Below are positions 53,400 through 62,351 of a stretch of 64,000 bases of DNA, in pieces; the stretch's first letter is position 1; every line of letters starts with the position of its first letter. Position numbers and translations under genes: made by a program. Below the pieces are notes generated by a model, which saw only the letters and a list, made by a program, of their open reading frames with translations, did not search any database and was not told the origin of the DNA. This DNA is from Micavibrio sp. UBA6929. GTDB lineage: Bacteria > Pseudomonadota > Alphaproteobacteria > Micavibrionales > Micavibrionaceae. The stretch spans positions 104,036 to 168,035 of the forward strand of contig DKAJ01000003.1 in the NCBI GenBank assembly GCA_002448815.1, given 5' to 3'.

Positions 53400-53815
53400 T
53401 TATGCAGGTGTTCCAATGGCTGGCGCGGCGCAGGTTTCGGTCTGGTCGAAGCGTTCTTGTTTGCTTTCGATATAATTTTCTAGGAACTGTATTTCACCTG
53501 CAATTGGTGCATCTGGATCACGCCAATTTGCCCCGGCAGCCATTGGAAGCATGGCCTCGAGAAATGGTGATTGCCCATCCTCGTGACGGAGTTGGTCAAT
53601 GGCTTGCTCTACAATGTCTTTGTAGGCGTGGAGCTTTTCGGTGGCGTGGTCAAATTTTTCTTCTAATGATAAAAGAACGTCGCCCCGTGCGCATTCATTG
53701 TAATGGTTGCTGATGCCGCTTTGTTTGATGTCAGCGTCAAGGCGGTCAGGGCGGCTTGAGCCTCCATGCGGGCGTGGTTGAATTCTTCGTCTGTGATGAT
53801 CTGCGTTTCAGACAT
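53400..53815 (-). pseudogene. Small helical protein gene interrupted by a frameshift
   Basis: From ATG 53815 the frame reads MSETQIITDEEFNHARMEAQ then AALTAL and soon loses sense, stopping after 50 residues. Another frame on the same strand then gives a credible sequence (DADIKQSGISNHYNECARGD, SLEEKFDHATEKLHAYK, FLENYIESKQERFDQT) to a stop at 53400, with no start codon of its own. Joining them needs one extra base near 53745. The intact protein would have about 138 residues, helical, with two Cys. It could be a pseudogene, a sequencing error, or a -1 frameshift product. The family is unknown. Confidence 0.65.
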
Positions 53816-53909
53816 ATTCTGCCTATGGCCTCTTGCTTTTCTGTCGTATGAGGCTAATTCTAGTGCAATTAGGTTAAGGTTCCGTAAAGAAACGAGGGAG
53901 AGAGTTACT

Positions 53910-54557
53910 GTGTCACAAGAATGTTTGGATGTGTTGTTAAAGCGGCGCTCGGTAAAGGCGGTGGATATGAAGGCGCCTGGCCCAAGTGAAGATCAGCTTG
54001 ATGTCATATTGCAGGCCGCGTCACGTGTGCCTGACCATGGTAAGGTTGTGCCGTTTTACTTTATGGTGATCGGTGGTGAGCATCGGCAAGTGGCTGGTGA
54101 TAAAGTAGCCGAGATTTTTCAAAAGCAAAACCCTGATGCGCCAAGTGATAAAATTGAGGTTGAGAGAAACCGGTTCAACCGCGCGCCGTGCGTTGTTGCT
54201 GTGATTTATCGTCAGCGCCGTGGTAAGTACCCCGTATGGGAACAAGCATTAACCGCGGGCGCGGTTTGTCAAAATATGTTGATCGCTGCGCATGCGCAAG
54301 GACTGGTCGGGCAGTGGTTGAGCGAATGGTATGCGTATGATGATGACATGCGCTCGTTTCTCGATCTGGACGAGCGCGATGTGGTTGCGGGCTTTATGCA
54401 TTTGGGGTCGCCGCCCGACGAAAAACCGCAAGAGCGCGAGCGCCCTGATCTGGGTGAAATTGTGACTTATTGGTCGCCAGATGCGCCTGTGAAAAAGGGC
54501 GATCTTTATGATCGCCCTAAATTTCCATTTCCAAGGCTTGGGTTCAAGCCACTTTAG
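53910..54557 (+). CDS. Nitroreductase family protein, YdjA-like
   Basis: An FMN-dependent oxidoreductase of the small nitroreductase type. The 215-residue product has LLKRRSVKAVDMKAPG with the FMN-phosphate Arg pair, ILQAASRVPDHGKVVPFYF and AHAQGLVGQWLSEWY, plus GFMHLGSPP. The pattern fits E. coli YdjA. The frame opens far upstream, but GAGGGAG, 9 nt before GTG 53910, fits the family's start. A natural substrate is not known for this group. Confidence 0.88.
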   Translation: MSQECLDVLLKRRSVKAVDMKAPGPSEDQLDVILQAASRVPDHGKVVPFYFMVIGGEHRQVAGDKVAEIFQKQNPDAPSDKIEVERNRFNRAPCVVAVIYRQRRGKYPVWEQALTAGAVCQNMLIAAHAQGLVGQWLSEWYAYDDDMRSFLDLDERDVVAGFMHLGSPPDEKPQERERPDLGEIVTYWSPDAPVKKGDLYDRPKFPFPRLGFKPL

Positions 54558-54563
54558 TAAGGC

Positions 54564-54836
54564 CTACTGCGGGTGAGCAGGTTGCAAGTGTAAGTGTGCG
54601 TTGATGCCTTCTTGGTGCGCCTCATCAATTGATGGGACGGATGGTGTGGCTGGATTTGACGGTACGTTTGGGTTTTGCGGCGTTTTTGGTCGGCCGTTTT
54701 CGATTTGGATAAGAGGTTCTTTTGGCGCGGCTTGCGCGGTGTTATCCTCGCTATTGAGTGTGAAGTAAGCCGCAATGCTGCCGGCTGTGATGGCTGCGGT
54801 TACGGCGACTGTTGTGGCTGTTTTTTTATAAGACAT
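54564..54836 (-). CDS. Small anchored Pro-rich protein
   Basis: A 90-residue protein. ATG 54836 has AAGGA 7 nt upstream and is chosen over an upstream ATG. Residues 1-25 form a Thr/Ala-rich hydrophobic helix (TVAVTAAITAGSIAAYFTL), acting as a signal or anchor. The rest is Pro/Asn/Ser-rich with many Pro (PKTPQNPNVPSNPATPSVPS) and a His/Gln tail. No family is recognised. It is convergent with the nitroreductase and lies 37 bases after the 287-residue gene, so the two may be one transcript. Confidence 0.65.
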   Translation of the reverse strand: MSYKKTATTVAVTAAITAGSIAAYFTLNSEDNTAQAAPKEPLIQIENGRPKTPQNPNVPSNPATPSVPSIDEAHQEGINAHLHLQPAHPQ

Positions 54837-54873
54837 AAAAGTATCCTTTTGCATTTGTAATGTGGCTTTGGTT

Positions 54874-55737
54874 TTAGTGGAGTGTATATTCTTGACTTGG
54901 TTGTTGCTGCGCCTGCGTTCTAGGGCTCGGCGCTGGCTGGTTTGTGTTGTTGGCAGCTTTTATCAGGGCCTCCGACATTGTCAGGTCAGCAAAACTTCCC
55001 TTGTATCCGCCTCGTTGATTAAAGGCCTGAAGGGATAATTTCTCACGCTCTTTCTTCGCAGAATCCAGGTAATGGTCTGATTTGCTTTCGAAGAGTGTTG
55101 CTTCGTGTCGTGCTTGTTGGGCTGTTTCACATGTTTCTTCAGTAAGGCATCCAATGTGACTAAGCTTTTCTGTAAGTGCGTCTATGGCATTGATGTGTTC
55201 GTTGACTTGTTTTTGAAAAAGATCTTTCTCTTTGGTGTCACGAATATACGTTGCAGGATTTTGGTCGGCAGCCAAGTGTGCGTCGATAAGGCTGTTCGCG
55301 TTGCTTATTGTTTTGGCATGCTTACCTAATACCGTTTCGTAAAGATCTGCCAAGATTTGCGGGTCAGACAAATTTGATTGATTGAATGAAGTCTCAACTC
55401 TTTCCGTCAGGTCTGTAAGGATATTTGCTGGCAGGATATCGCTTGAGAAGTGCTTGTGGTAGTCTATCATCGCGTATGTTGTTGCGGCATGTGCTGGCTT
55501 TGTATCAACATATGAAGGTGCGTTTTCCGCATTTGACTTTACGTTTTTGAGTGAGTCTAGGATTCGGGTGCGGATTTCTTCGTCGCTGTTGTACGATGAC
55601 TTGAGGGGGTCTTTTTTAAAGTTATGTAGTGCAATGCGGGCTTCAGACAGTTGTGCAACGCTTTGCGTAAGGGGAGCGCAGTCGTATGTTTCTTTTTGCT
55701 TAGAAGATATTTTGAATGTACTCAGTAAGCGTTTCAT
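54874..55737 (-). CDS. Uncharacterised helical, coiled-coil protein
   Basis: A 287-residue soluble protein rich in Ser, Gln, Asn and Lys. Helical stretches (about 120-250) suggest coiled coil. Three Cys lie at about 20, 209 and 214. The C-terminus is Gln/Pro-rich (RTQAQQQPSQEYTLH). There is no signal peptide or membrane segment, and I recognise no domain. It is followed by the small anchored protein at 54564. AT-rich sequence upstream (55738-55919) should hold its promoter. Confidence 0.7.
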   Translation of the reverse strand: MKRLLSTFKISSKQKETYDCAPLTQSVAQLSEARIALHNFKKDPLKSSYNSDEEIRTRILDSLKNVKSNAENAPSYVDTKPAHAATTYAMIDYHKHFSSDILPANILTDLTERVETSFNQSNLSDPQILADLYETVLGKHAKTISNANSLIDAHLAADQNPATYIRDTKEKDLFQKQVNEHINAIDALTEKLSHIGCLTEETCETAQQARHEATLFESKSDHYLDSAKKEREKLSLQAFNQRGGYKGSFADLTMSEALIKAANNTNQPAPSPRTQAQQQPSQEYTLH

Positions 55738-55919
55738 TTTTTACACACCTTTGTTTTTTATTGTGAGGGGATTATACCTTTATATTTTACATAATGCAAA
55801 TTTATTATGCGTATTTTTACGTCATGTATGCATTTTTGTCTATTACCTATGTATTTATAGGGGATTCGCGGTGGGGTTTATAGGGTGCGATGACGTTATA
55901 ATCTTGCGTTTTTGCGCAT

Positions 55920-55954
55920 AAAAAATCCCCGCTCTTTATGGTGTAAGGCGGGGA
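55920..55954 (-). terminator. Rho-independent terminator of lysS
   Basis: Reading leftward, TCCCCGC and GCGGGGA pair as a 7-bp stem and are followed by a T run. It lies about 26 bases past the lysS stop. Confidence 0.85.
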
Positions 55955-55979
55955 GATATAGATTGTTTGGACTATTTGT

Positions 55980-57593
55980 TTACGCGGCGAGCTTGCCTTC
56001 AAGGGCCTCGTTAATAAGGCTGGCGGTTTGTTCGCGGCCGTAAAGCTTTACAAACGAACCAAAACGTGGGCCTTCGGATTGGCCGAGGCAAATCTCATAG
56101 ATGGCTTTGAACCAGTCACGCAGTTCATCTTTTTCATAGCCATTTTCTTTACCGGCGCTGAAAACTTCGGTCATGTAATCTTCGGCTTCTAGGCCGTCGC
56201 TTAGGTTGCTGAGTTTATCGGCAAGCGCGGCGAGGGCTTTTGCTTCGCGTGCATCAGGCGCGCGGTAGGCTTTGTTTGGCAAGATGAAGTCTTGGTAATA
56301 GCGAATTGCGTACCCAACAAGGCGGTCAAGCATCGGCGCGTTTTCTGGCGTTGCGTCGGGTGCGTATTGCTGGATAAAGCCCCATAATGTTTGTGCATCA
56401 TCGGTGTTTGCCGCGTTTACAAGGTTCAGCAGCAGCGCGAAGCTGATTGGGCTGCTTTGTCCTTCAGGGGCTTTGCCGCCGTGGATGTACCATGCTGGGT
56501 TGTCGATTTGCTTTTTAGGTTCTTGCTCGGGCAGGTTGGCGACATGTGTCAGATATTCGTCAACGGCCTTTGGAATGATGTCGAAATACAGTTTCTTGCC
56601 TGATGTTGGGCGCAAATACATATAGTAAGCTAGGCTTTCATGTGGCGCGTAAGTTAACCAATCCTCCATGGTGAGGCCGTTTCCTTTGGATTTCGAGATT
56701 TTTTGGTTATGCTCGTCCAAGAAAAGCTCGTAATGGAAGCCTGCTGGCTTACGGCCGCCAAGGATTTGAACGATATTGCCTGCCACATCCGCCGATGAGC
56801 GCAAGTCTGTTCCAGCCATTTCATAGTCCACATCAAGCGCGTACCAGCGCAGCGCCCAGTCAGCACGCCACTGTGCCTTAACGTTGCCGCCTGTTACAGG
56901 GATTTCTGTTTTTGTGCCGTCTTCGTCTTCGAAAACAATTGTGCCAGCATCTGGGTTTGTTTCAAGGATGGGCACTTGTAATACTTTGCCTGTTGTTGGG
57001 GATACTGGCAGGAAGGGCGAGTATGTCGCCGCGCGTTCTTCGCCAAGGATCGGCAACACAGCGCCTTTGATTTCTTCATGCTTTTGTAGCATCAAAAGCA
57101 ATGTTTCATCGAAACGGCCACTTTTATAAGTTTCAGTTGAAGAAACAAATTCGTAATCAAAGCCAAATTGATCCAGAAATTCGCGCAGTTTCGCATTATT
57201 GTGCGCAGCGAAACTGTCGAAGGTGCTGTCAAATGGGTTTGGCACTTGCGTGAGTGGCTTGTGCAGGTTTGCCTCAAGAATTTCAGGGTTGGGGACGTTG
57301 CTGGGCACTTTGCGCAGGCCGTCCATGTCGTCAGAAAAGCAAATCAGTTTGCTTGGGATGTCTGGGTAGAGGGTATCGAAGGCTAGCTTGACCATTGTTG
57401 TGCGGGCAACTTCGCCAAAAGTGCCAATATGCGGCAAGCCAGACGGGCCGTAGCCTGTTTCAAATAGGACGTATCCTTTGTCAGTTGCCTTGATTTGACC
57501 ACGGTTGACGGCGCGCAGGCGCTTGACGACATTTTGTGCCTCGGCAAAGGCCCAAGTTTTACATTTATTCGCGATGTCATGTTCGATGGTCAT
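55980..57593 (-). CDS. lysS: Lysyl-tRNA synthetase, class I
   Basis: This is the archaeal-type class I LysRS, which charges tRNA-Lys and is found in most alphaproteobacteria in place of the class II enzyme. The 537-residue product has the HIGH motif as GPSGLPHIGT near 40 and the KMSKS motif as KISKSKGNG near 280. The sequence ISFALLLNLVNAANTDD and the C-terminal helical domain are typical. The frame extends to 57653, but ATG 57593, with GAGGG upstream, matches the family start (MTIEHDIANKCKTWAFAEAQ). Divergent from ssb. Confidence 0.95.
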   Translation of the reverse strand: MTIEHDIANKCKTWAFAEAQNVVKRLRAVNRGQIKATDKGYVLFETGYGPSGLPHIGTFGEVARTTMVKLAFDTLYPDIPSKLICFSDDMDGLRKVPSNVPNPEILEANLHKPLTQVPNPFDSTFDSFAAHNNAKLREFLDQFGFDYEFVSSTETYKSGRFDETLLLMLQKHEEIKGAVLPILGEERAATYSPFLPVSPTTGKVLQVPILETNPDAGTIVFEDEDGTKTEIPVTGGNVKAQWRADWALRWYALDVDYEMAGTDLRSSADVAGNIVQILGGRKPAGFHYELFLDEHNQKISKSKGNGLTMEDWLTYAPHESLAYYMYLRPTSGKKLYFDIIPKAVDEYLTHVANLPEQEPKKQIDNPAWYIHGGKAPEGQSSPISFALLLNLVNAANTDDAQTLWGFIQQYAPDATPENAPMLDRLVGYAIRYYQDFILPNKAYRAPDAREAKALAALADKLSNLSDGLEAEDYMTEVFSAGKENGYEKDELRDWFKAIYEICLGQSEGPRFGSFVKLYGREQTASLINEALEGKLAA

Positions 57594-57808
57594 TGTTTTA
57601 TCCCTCATTCGATTAGTGAAGGGGACGTTATCAGAGTGCGCAGCCGATTTCAATCTTGTAATCGCGCGTCAGCCCTGCCTGCGCGTGCAAAATGTATTCT
57701 TTTCTGCATAAAGTCATGCGGGTTTTGATATGGGGTTGTTATCCGCTTTGGCGTCTTTATACTTTTAAGAACGAATCACACACATATATTAGACGAAGGA
57801 ATAAAGAC

Positions 57809-58300
57809 GTGGCAGGCAGCGTAAATAAAGTTATTTTGATTGGTAACCTTGGTAAAGACCCAGAAGTTCGCACTTTCCAAAGTGGCGATAAGGTTGTCAA
57901 TTTTTCGATTGCAACATCGGAAACATGGAAAGACAAAATGTCTGGTGAGCGCAAGGAAAAGACCGAGTGGCATAACATTTCTGTCTATAACAAAGGTCTT
58001 GTGACAGTGTGTGAAAACTACCTGAAAAAAGGCTCTAAAGTTTACATCGAAGGTCAGCTTGAAACACGTAAATGGCAAGACCAAAATGGTAATGATCGCT
58101 ATACAACTGAGGTTGCACTGCGTCCGTTCCGTAGTGAGCTTACAATGCTTGATGGTCGCAGTGGCGGTCAATCGGGCGGCGGCTTCCAGGATAATAGCTA
58201 TGGCGGTGACTTCCAAGGTGGTGGTCAGTCATTTGGCGGCGGTCAGGCGGCTGCAGCACCTGCGCCTGCGCAAGATATGGATGACGAAATCCCGTTCTAG
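57809..58300 (+). CDS. ssb: Single-stranded DNA-binding protein
   Basis: SSB covers single-stranded DNA in replication and repair. The frame is open from 57692, but SSB begins with VNKVILIGNLGKDPEVR, and GTG 57809 has GAAGGA 8 nt before it, so it is the start. The 163-residue product has the OB-fold (about 1-115), a Gly/Gln-rich linker (GGQSGGGFQDN, GGGQSFGGGQAA) and the acidic tip DMDDEIPF that binds repair partners. ssb next to gyrA is common in alphaproteobacteria. Confidence 0.96.
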   Translation: MAGSVNKVILIGNLGKDPEVRTFQSGDKVVNFSIATSETWKDKMSGERKEKTEWHNISVYNKGLVTVCENYLKKGSKVYIEGQLETRKWQDQNGNDRYTTEVALRPFRSELTMLDGRSGGQSGGGFQDNSYGGDFQGGGQSFGGGQAAAAPAPAQDMDDEIPF

Positions 58301-58321
58301 GTTGTGTGGCCTGATGAGGGC

Positions 58322-59449
58322 TTAGAAATCTAATGAAGGAGCGCTGCTGGTTATGCGGCGCTTTTTTTTGCCTGGCTGGTAGTCTTCTTCTTCCTTTGCG
58401 GCGGGGAAAGCGTGGTATGTGTCATCAATTTTAGCGATGCTTATGCCTAGGGTTGCCATTTTTTTTGTATCTGGTTCTTGCCCGTTGATGATGCCCGCAT
58501 CGTCCATAAGATCTGCGAGGCCTTTGTGATCTGGGTCGTGAATGCGAATATAGTCGTGTGCCTTCATCCATTTGAATTTTGACCCTGCCTCGGGGCCGTG
58601 CTGAAAAAAGCCATCGTTCTTTTTGGGGCGCTGATTAAAGTTACTATCTTGCCACGTAAGGAATGCGGCGATGAGGATTTTTTCACGCGTTAACACGCCG
58701 ATGTCATGTGCGTCTGCAAGTTCTTTGAGTGATCTGTAGCCGTGATGCGATAAGCACCCAGTGCGGAGTGATTCTTGGGCGGCCTTGGGTGCAATCCATC
58801 CTTTGAGTGGCCCGTTTGTGAATGATTCGTCGTATTGAGATACGCGGATGCCACGTTTGTCCCACATGAGTTGCATGCTGGTAATCAGTTTGTCGAGTGT
58901 TAGAACGCCGAGATCAAGTTCGTCTACGATTGGCGCTAGGGTTTTGTGCTTGGCGCCTTGGACTTTTCCTTTTGCGAGGTGTGCGCGAACAATGTTGGCG
59001 TTTATGCCTTTGAGGTCACCGTGCGGTATTTTTCCTGTGACTGAAGAGAGGCGTATTTTGTCAGCTTCCCACGTTGCAATGATCGAGTTGTTGAGCTGTT
59101 CGATCGTAAAAGTGTGGGTTGGAGATGTGTCGGGGTCTAGTTTATGGCGTGCGCATTTGAAGGCGGTTTGTGCTTGTAGGATAATCTTTTCGCGCAATTT
59201 TTCGGGTGGGATGAAGTTTTTGATGCCTGCTTGCTTTGCAAAGGCTTCGTTAAGAAAATGGTACTTATCTGGGTTGAGTTCTTTGAGCGTTTCGACAAGG
59301 TCGGGGAAAAGAAAATCTAGTGTTATTTTGATGTCTTGAGGGCAGCGTGCGGCGGCATAGTTGCGTATGACGGTGTCGTAGGCGTCGCGTAGGCGCCCTT
59401 TTTCATCGTCGCTGAGTATGTCGATGCCAGATTTTGTTCGTGTTGGCAT
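58322..59449 (-). CDS. Unknown protein with three ~70-residue repeats
   Basis: The 375-residue protein has three tandem units at about 114-182, 183-252 and 253-320. Each starts [FL]T-x-[ED]-[KQ] and has a Trp (IATW, LMWD, LTWQ), a central HG or NGPLKG-type turn, and ends [LA]-D-x2-[IG]-[GV]. The end of each unit joins the next with GVLT. The N-terminal part (1-110) may be an older, weaker copy. The tail is Lys-rich (PGKKKRRITS) and could bind nucleic acid or be a localisation patch. There is no signal peptide. I do not recognise the domain. It separates ssb and gyrA, which are adjacent in related genomes, so it may be an insertion. Convergent with ssb. Confidence 0.75.
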   Translation of the reverse strand: MPTRTKSGIDILSDDEKGRLRDAYDTVIRNYAAARCPQDIKITLDFLFPDLVETLKELNPDKYHFLNEAFAKQAGIKNFIPPEKLREKIILQAQTAFKCARHKLDPDTSPTHTFTIEQLNNSIIATWEADKIRLSSVTGKIPHGDLKGINANIVRAHLAKGKVQGAKHKTLAPIVDELDLGVLTLDKLITSMQLMWDKRGIRVSQYDESFTNGPLKGWIAPKAAQESLRTGCLSHHGYRSLKELADAHDIGVLTREKILIAAFLTWQDSNFNQRPKKNDGFFQHGPEAGSKFKWMKAHDYIRIHDPDHKGLADLMDDAGIINGQEPDTKKMATLGISIAKIDDTYHAFPAAKEEEDYQPGKKKRRITSSAPSLDF

Positions 59450-59644
59450 GTAGCCCTCTTTTCACCTTTTTGTTTGACATAACACTTGGTGCGTGAGGGT
59501 GCAAGTTTTTTTCTGTTCTTTGGCGGTAGAAAAGTGGGTTTTGTTTGCTGAAAAGCAAAGGTTTTACTGTTATTTAGGGTGATGATTTGCTACAAAGATT
59601 ATTGTAATTTCGAATCGAAAAATAAGTTAGAAAAATAGAGATTT

Positions 59645-62239
59645 ATGAGCGAAGTAGATACCCCGATTGACGAGCCACCAGTACCAAGCATTTCACTAGA
59701 AGATGAAATGAAGCAGTCCTATTTGGACTATGCGATGAGCGTGATTGTCAGTCGTGCATTGCCTGATGTGCGTGACGGCCTAAAGCCTGTTCACCGCCGC
59801 ATCTTGTACGCAATGGAAGAGGGGAATTATAACTCGGACAAGGCGTATAAGAAATCTGCCCGCATCGTCGGTGACGTGATGGGTAAATATCACCCGCATG
59901 GTGATAGTGCGATTTATGACTCGCTTGTTCGTATGGCGCAGGACTTTTCAATGCGCCTGCCTTTGATTGATGGGCAAGGTAACTTTGGCTCGATGGACGG
60001 GGATAGCGCCGCGGCGATGCGTTATACCGAGGCTCGCCTTGAGAAATCTGCCGAAGCCATCTTGCAAGATATTGACAAGGATACGGTTGATTTTCATCCG
60101 AACTATGACGAAAGCACGAAAGAGCCTGATGTTTTGCCATCGCGCATTCCAAACTTGCTGGTGAACGGCGCGGGCGGTATTGCGGTTGGTATGGCGACGA
60201 ATATCCCGCCGCACAACCTTGGTGAGGTTGTTGATGGGTGTTTGGCGCTGGTTGAAAATCCGGATCTAAGCGATGAAGAGCTTTTGACGATTATTCCAGG
60301 TCCTGACTTCCCAACAGGCGCACATATTTTGGGGCGCAAAGGGATTTTGGGCGCATATCTGAGCGGTAATGGATCAGTAGTGATGCGCGCGAAAACATCG
60401 TTCGAAGAAATCGGCGGACGTGATGCGATTGTCGTGCATGAAGTACCGTATCAGGTGAATAAAGGCCGTCTGCTCGAGCGTTTGGGTGAAGTTGGTCGCG
60501 AGAAAATTGTCGAGCATATGCACGAAGTACGTGATGAATCGGACCGTGATGGTGTGCGCATTGTTATTGAACTGAAAAAAGACGGCATTCCAGAGGTCGT
60601 TTTGAACCAGTTATTCCGCCATACGGCGCTTCAGTCGAACTTTGCTTGTAACATGGTTGCGCTTCATAACGGTAAGCCGCAAATGATGCTTTTGCGTGAC
60701 ATGCTGAAGGCCTTTGTGAAGTTCCGTGAAGAGGTTATTACGCGCCGCACTATTTTTGAGCTAAACAAAGCGCGCGATCGTGCGCATGTTTTGGCTGGTT
60801 TGGCTGTGGCTGTGGCCAACGTGGACGAGATTATTGCACTGATCCGCGGTGCATCAAACCCAACTGAGGCGCGTGAAGCGTTACTTGCTAAGAAATGGCC
60901 TGCAAAAGATGTCGCGCCATTGATTGCCTTGATTGATGATCCTGAGCATTTCGTGGACGGCGATGGTAATTACCAGATGTCTGAAATTCAGGCGAAGGCG
61001 ATTTTGGATTTGCGCTTGCACCGCCTAACAGGACTTGAGCGCGATAAGATCGGTAATGAGCTACGCGAGATTACAGATAAAATTGCAGAATATTTGGCGA
61101 TTTTGGCGAGCCGCGAGAAGATGCTTGAAGTTCTGTGTGAAGAGCTTGTTGACGTGAAAGAGCGTTTTGCAACGCCGCGCCGATCCGAGCTTATCGAAGC
61201 AGAGTTCGAACATGACATGGAAAGCCTGATCCAGCGTGAAGATATGGTGGTTACCATTACGCATGATGGCTATGTGAAGCGTGTTCCTTTGGATACGTAC
61301 CGCGCGCAAAAACGCGGCGGTAAAGGGCGCAGCGGCATGGCGACCAAAGACGAGGATTTCGTGACAGATTTGTTCGTTGCTAATACGCACACGCCTATCT
61401 TGTTCTTTACCTCACGCGGTATTGTGCACAAGATGAAAGTTTACCAGTTGCCTTTGGGGTCGCCTCAATCGCGCGGTAAGGCGCTGATCAATCTGCTTCC
61501 GCTGGAAAAAGATGAAAATATCTCGGTTTATATGCAATTGCCTGAGGATGAGGATATTTGGGATAATATGGACATTATGTTCGCGACGTCACATGGTTCT
61601 GTGCGCCGTAACAAATTGTCGGATTTCAAAAATATTCGCTCGAACGGTTTGATTGCGATGAAGCTTGGCGAGGGCGAGAAAATGGTCGCCGTGAAGCTAT
61701 GCGCCGAAGAAGATGATATTATGCTGGCCACGCGTATGGGTAAGGCGATCCGCTTTGCCGCAACAGATATCCGTGTGTTTGCTGGGCGTAATTCGACAGG
61801 TGTGCGCGGTGTGAAACTGGCGCAAGAGGGCGATGAAGTGATTTCAATGTCTATTATTAAGGACGGCGAAGATCCGCTTCTGTTGAATATCACGAACAAA
61901 GGTTACGGTAAGCGTACCTTGGCGAGCGAGTATCGCCGCATTGGTCGTGGTGGTCAGGGCGTGACGAATATGGCGCTGACTGATAAGAATGGCGGCGAAG
62001 TTGTGGCAACCTTCCCTGTGACGGATGATCACCAGATTATGCTGGTTACTGATAAGGGGCAGTTGATCCGCACGCCGGTTGATACTGTGCGCATCACTGG
62101 GCGCAGCGCGCAAGGCGTGACGGTCTTTAAGGTCGGCACTGATGAAAATGTTGTTTCTGTCGCTTGGTTAATCCAAGAAGACGAGGAAGACGACATTGAG
62201 GCCGCAGAAGGTGAAGGCACTGAAGACGTTTCTAAATAA
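59645..62239 (+). CDS. gyrA: DNA gyrase subunit A
   Basis: GyrA is the DNA-cutting subunit of gyrase, which adds negative supercoils. The 864-residue product has the winged-helix domain with HPHGDSAIYDSLVRMAQ. The residues equal to E. coli Ser83/Asp87 are Ser88 and Asp92, the wild-type state. The catalytic Tyr127 lies in RYTEARL. Six C-terminal beta-pinwheel blades (for example GKAIRFAATDIRVFAGR) follow, with the GyrA-box QKRGGKG read in the first blade. It ends in an acidic tail. A strong terminator follows. Confidence 0.97.
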   Translation: MSEVDTPIDEPPVPSISLEDEMKQSYLDYAMSVIVSRALPDVRDGLKPVHRRILYAMEEGNYNSDKAYKKSARIVGDVMGKYHPHGDSAIYDSLVRMAQDFSMRLPLIDGQGNFGSMDGDSAAAMRYTEARLEKSAEAILQDIDKDTVDFHPNYDESTKEPDVLPSRIPNLLVNGAGGIAVGMATNIPPHNLGEVVDGCLALVENPDLSDEELLTIIPGPDFPTGAHILGRKGILGAYLSGNGSVVMRAKTSFEEIGGRDAIVVHEVPYQVNKGRLLERLGEVGREKIVEHMHEVRDESDRDGVRIVIELKKDGIPEVVLNQLFRHTALQSNFACNMVALHNGKPQMMLLRDMLKAFVKFREEVITRRTIFELNKARDRAHVLAGLAVAVANVDEIIALIRGASNPTEAREALLAKKWPAKDVAPLIALIDDPEHFVDGDGNYQMSEIQAKAILDLRLHRLTGLERDKIGNELREITDKIAEYLAILASREKMLEVLCEELVDVKERFATPRRSELIEAEFEHDMESLIQREDMVVTITHDGYVKRVPLDTYRAQKRGGKGRSGMATKDEDFVTDLFVANTHTPILFFTSRGIVHKMKVYQLPLGSPQSRGKALINLLPLEKDENISVYMQLPEDEDIWDNMDIMFATSHGSVRRNKLSDFKNIRSNGLIAMKLGEGEKMVAVKLCAEEDDIMLATRMGKAIRFAATDIRVFAGRNSTGVRGVKLAQEGDEVISMSIIKDGEDPLLLNITNKGYGKRTLASEYRRIGRGGQGVTNMALTDKNGGEVVATFPVTDDHQIMLVTDKGQLIRTPVDTVRITGRSAQGVTVFKVGTDENVVSVAWLIQEDEEDDIEAAEGEGTEDVSK

Positions 62240-62261
62240 AATTTACGTTTATATTTATTAT

Positions 62262-62298
62262 AAACAGCCCTAGATATTTCTGGGGCTGTTTTTTTTTG
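62262..62298 (+). terminator. Rho-independent terminator of gyrA
   Basis: AAACAGCCC and GGGGCTGTTT pair around an 11-nt loop and are followed by a run of T. It lies 23 bases past the gyrA stop. Confidence 0.92.
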
Positions 62299-62351
62299 CA
62301 AAATCCCTATTGTTTAGTTACTGTATTGGAAACAATAATAGGGAGATGTTT

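Noticed and set aside
53381..53713. A 110-codon frame on the plus strand
   Set aside because: It is antisense to the frameshifted minus-strand gene, whose residues look more protein-like, and has no ribosome site.
57692..57808. Longer SSB start at 57692
   Set aside because: The added 39 residues are unlike SSB; GAAGGA precedes GTG 57809.
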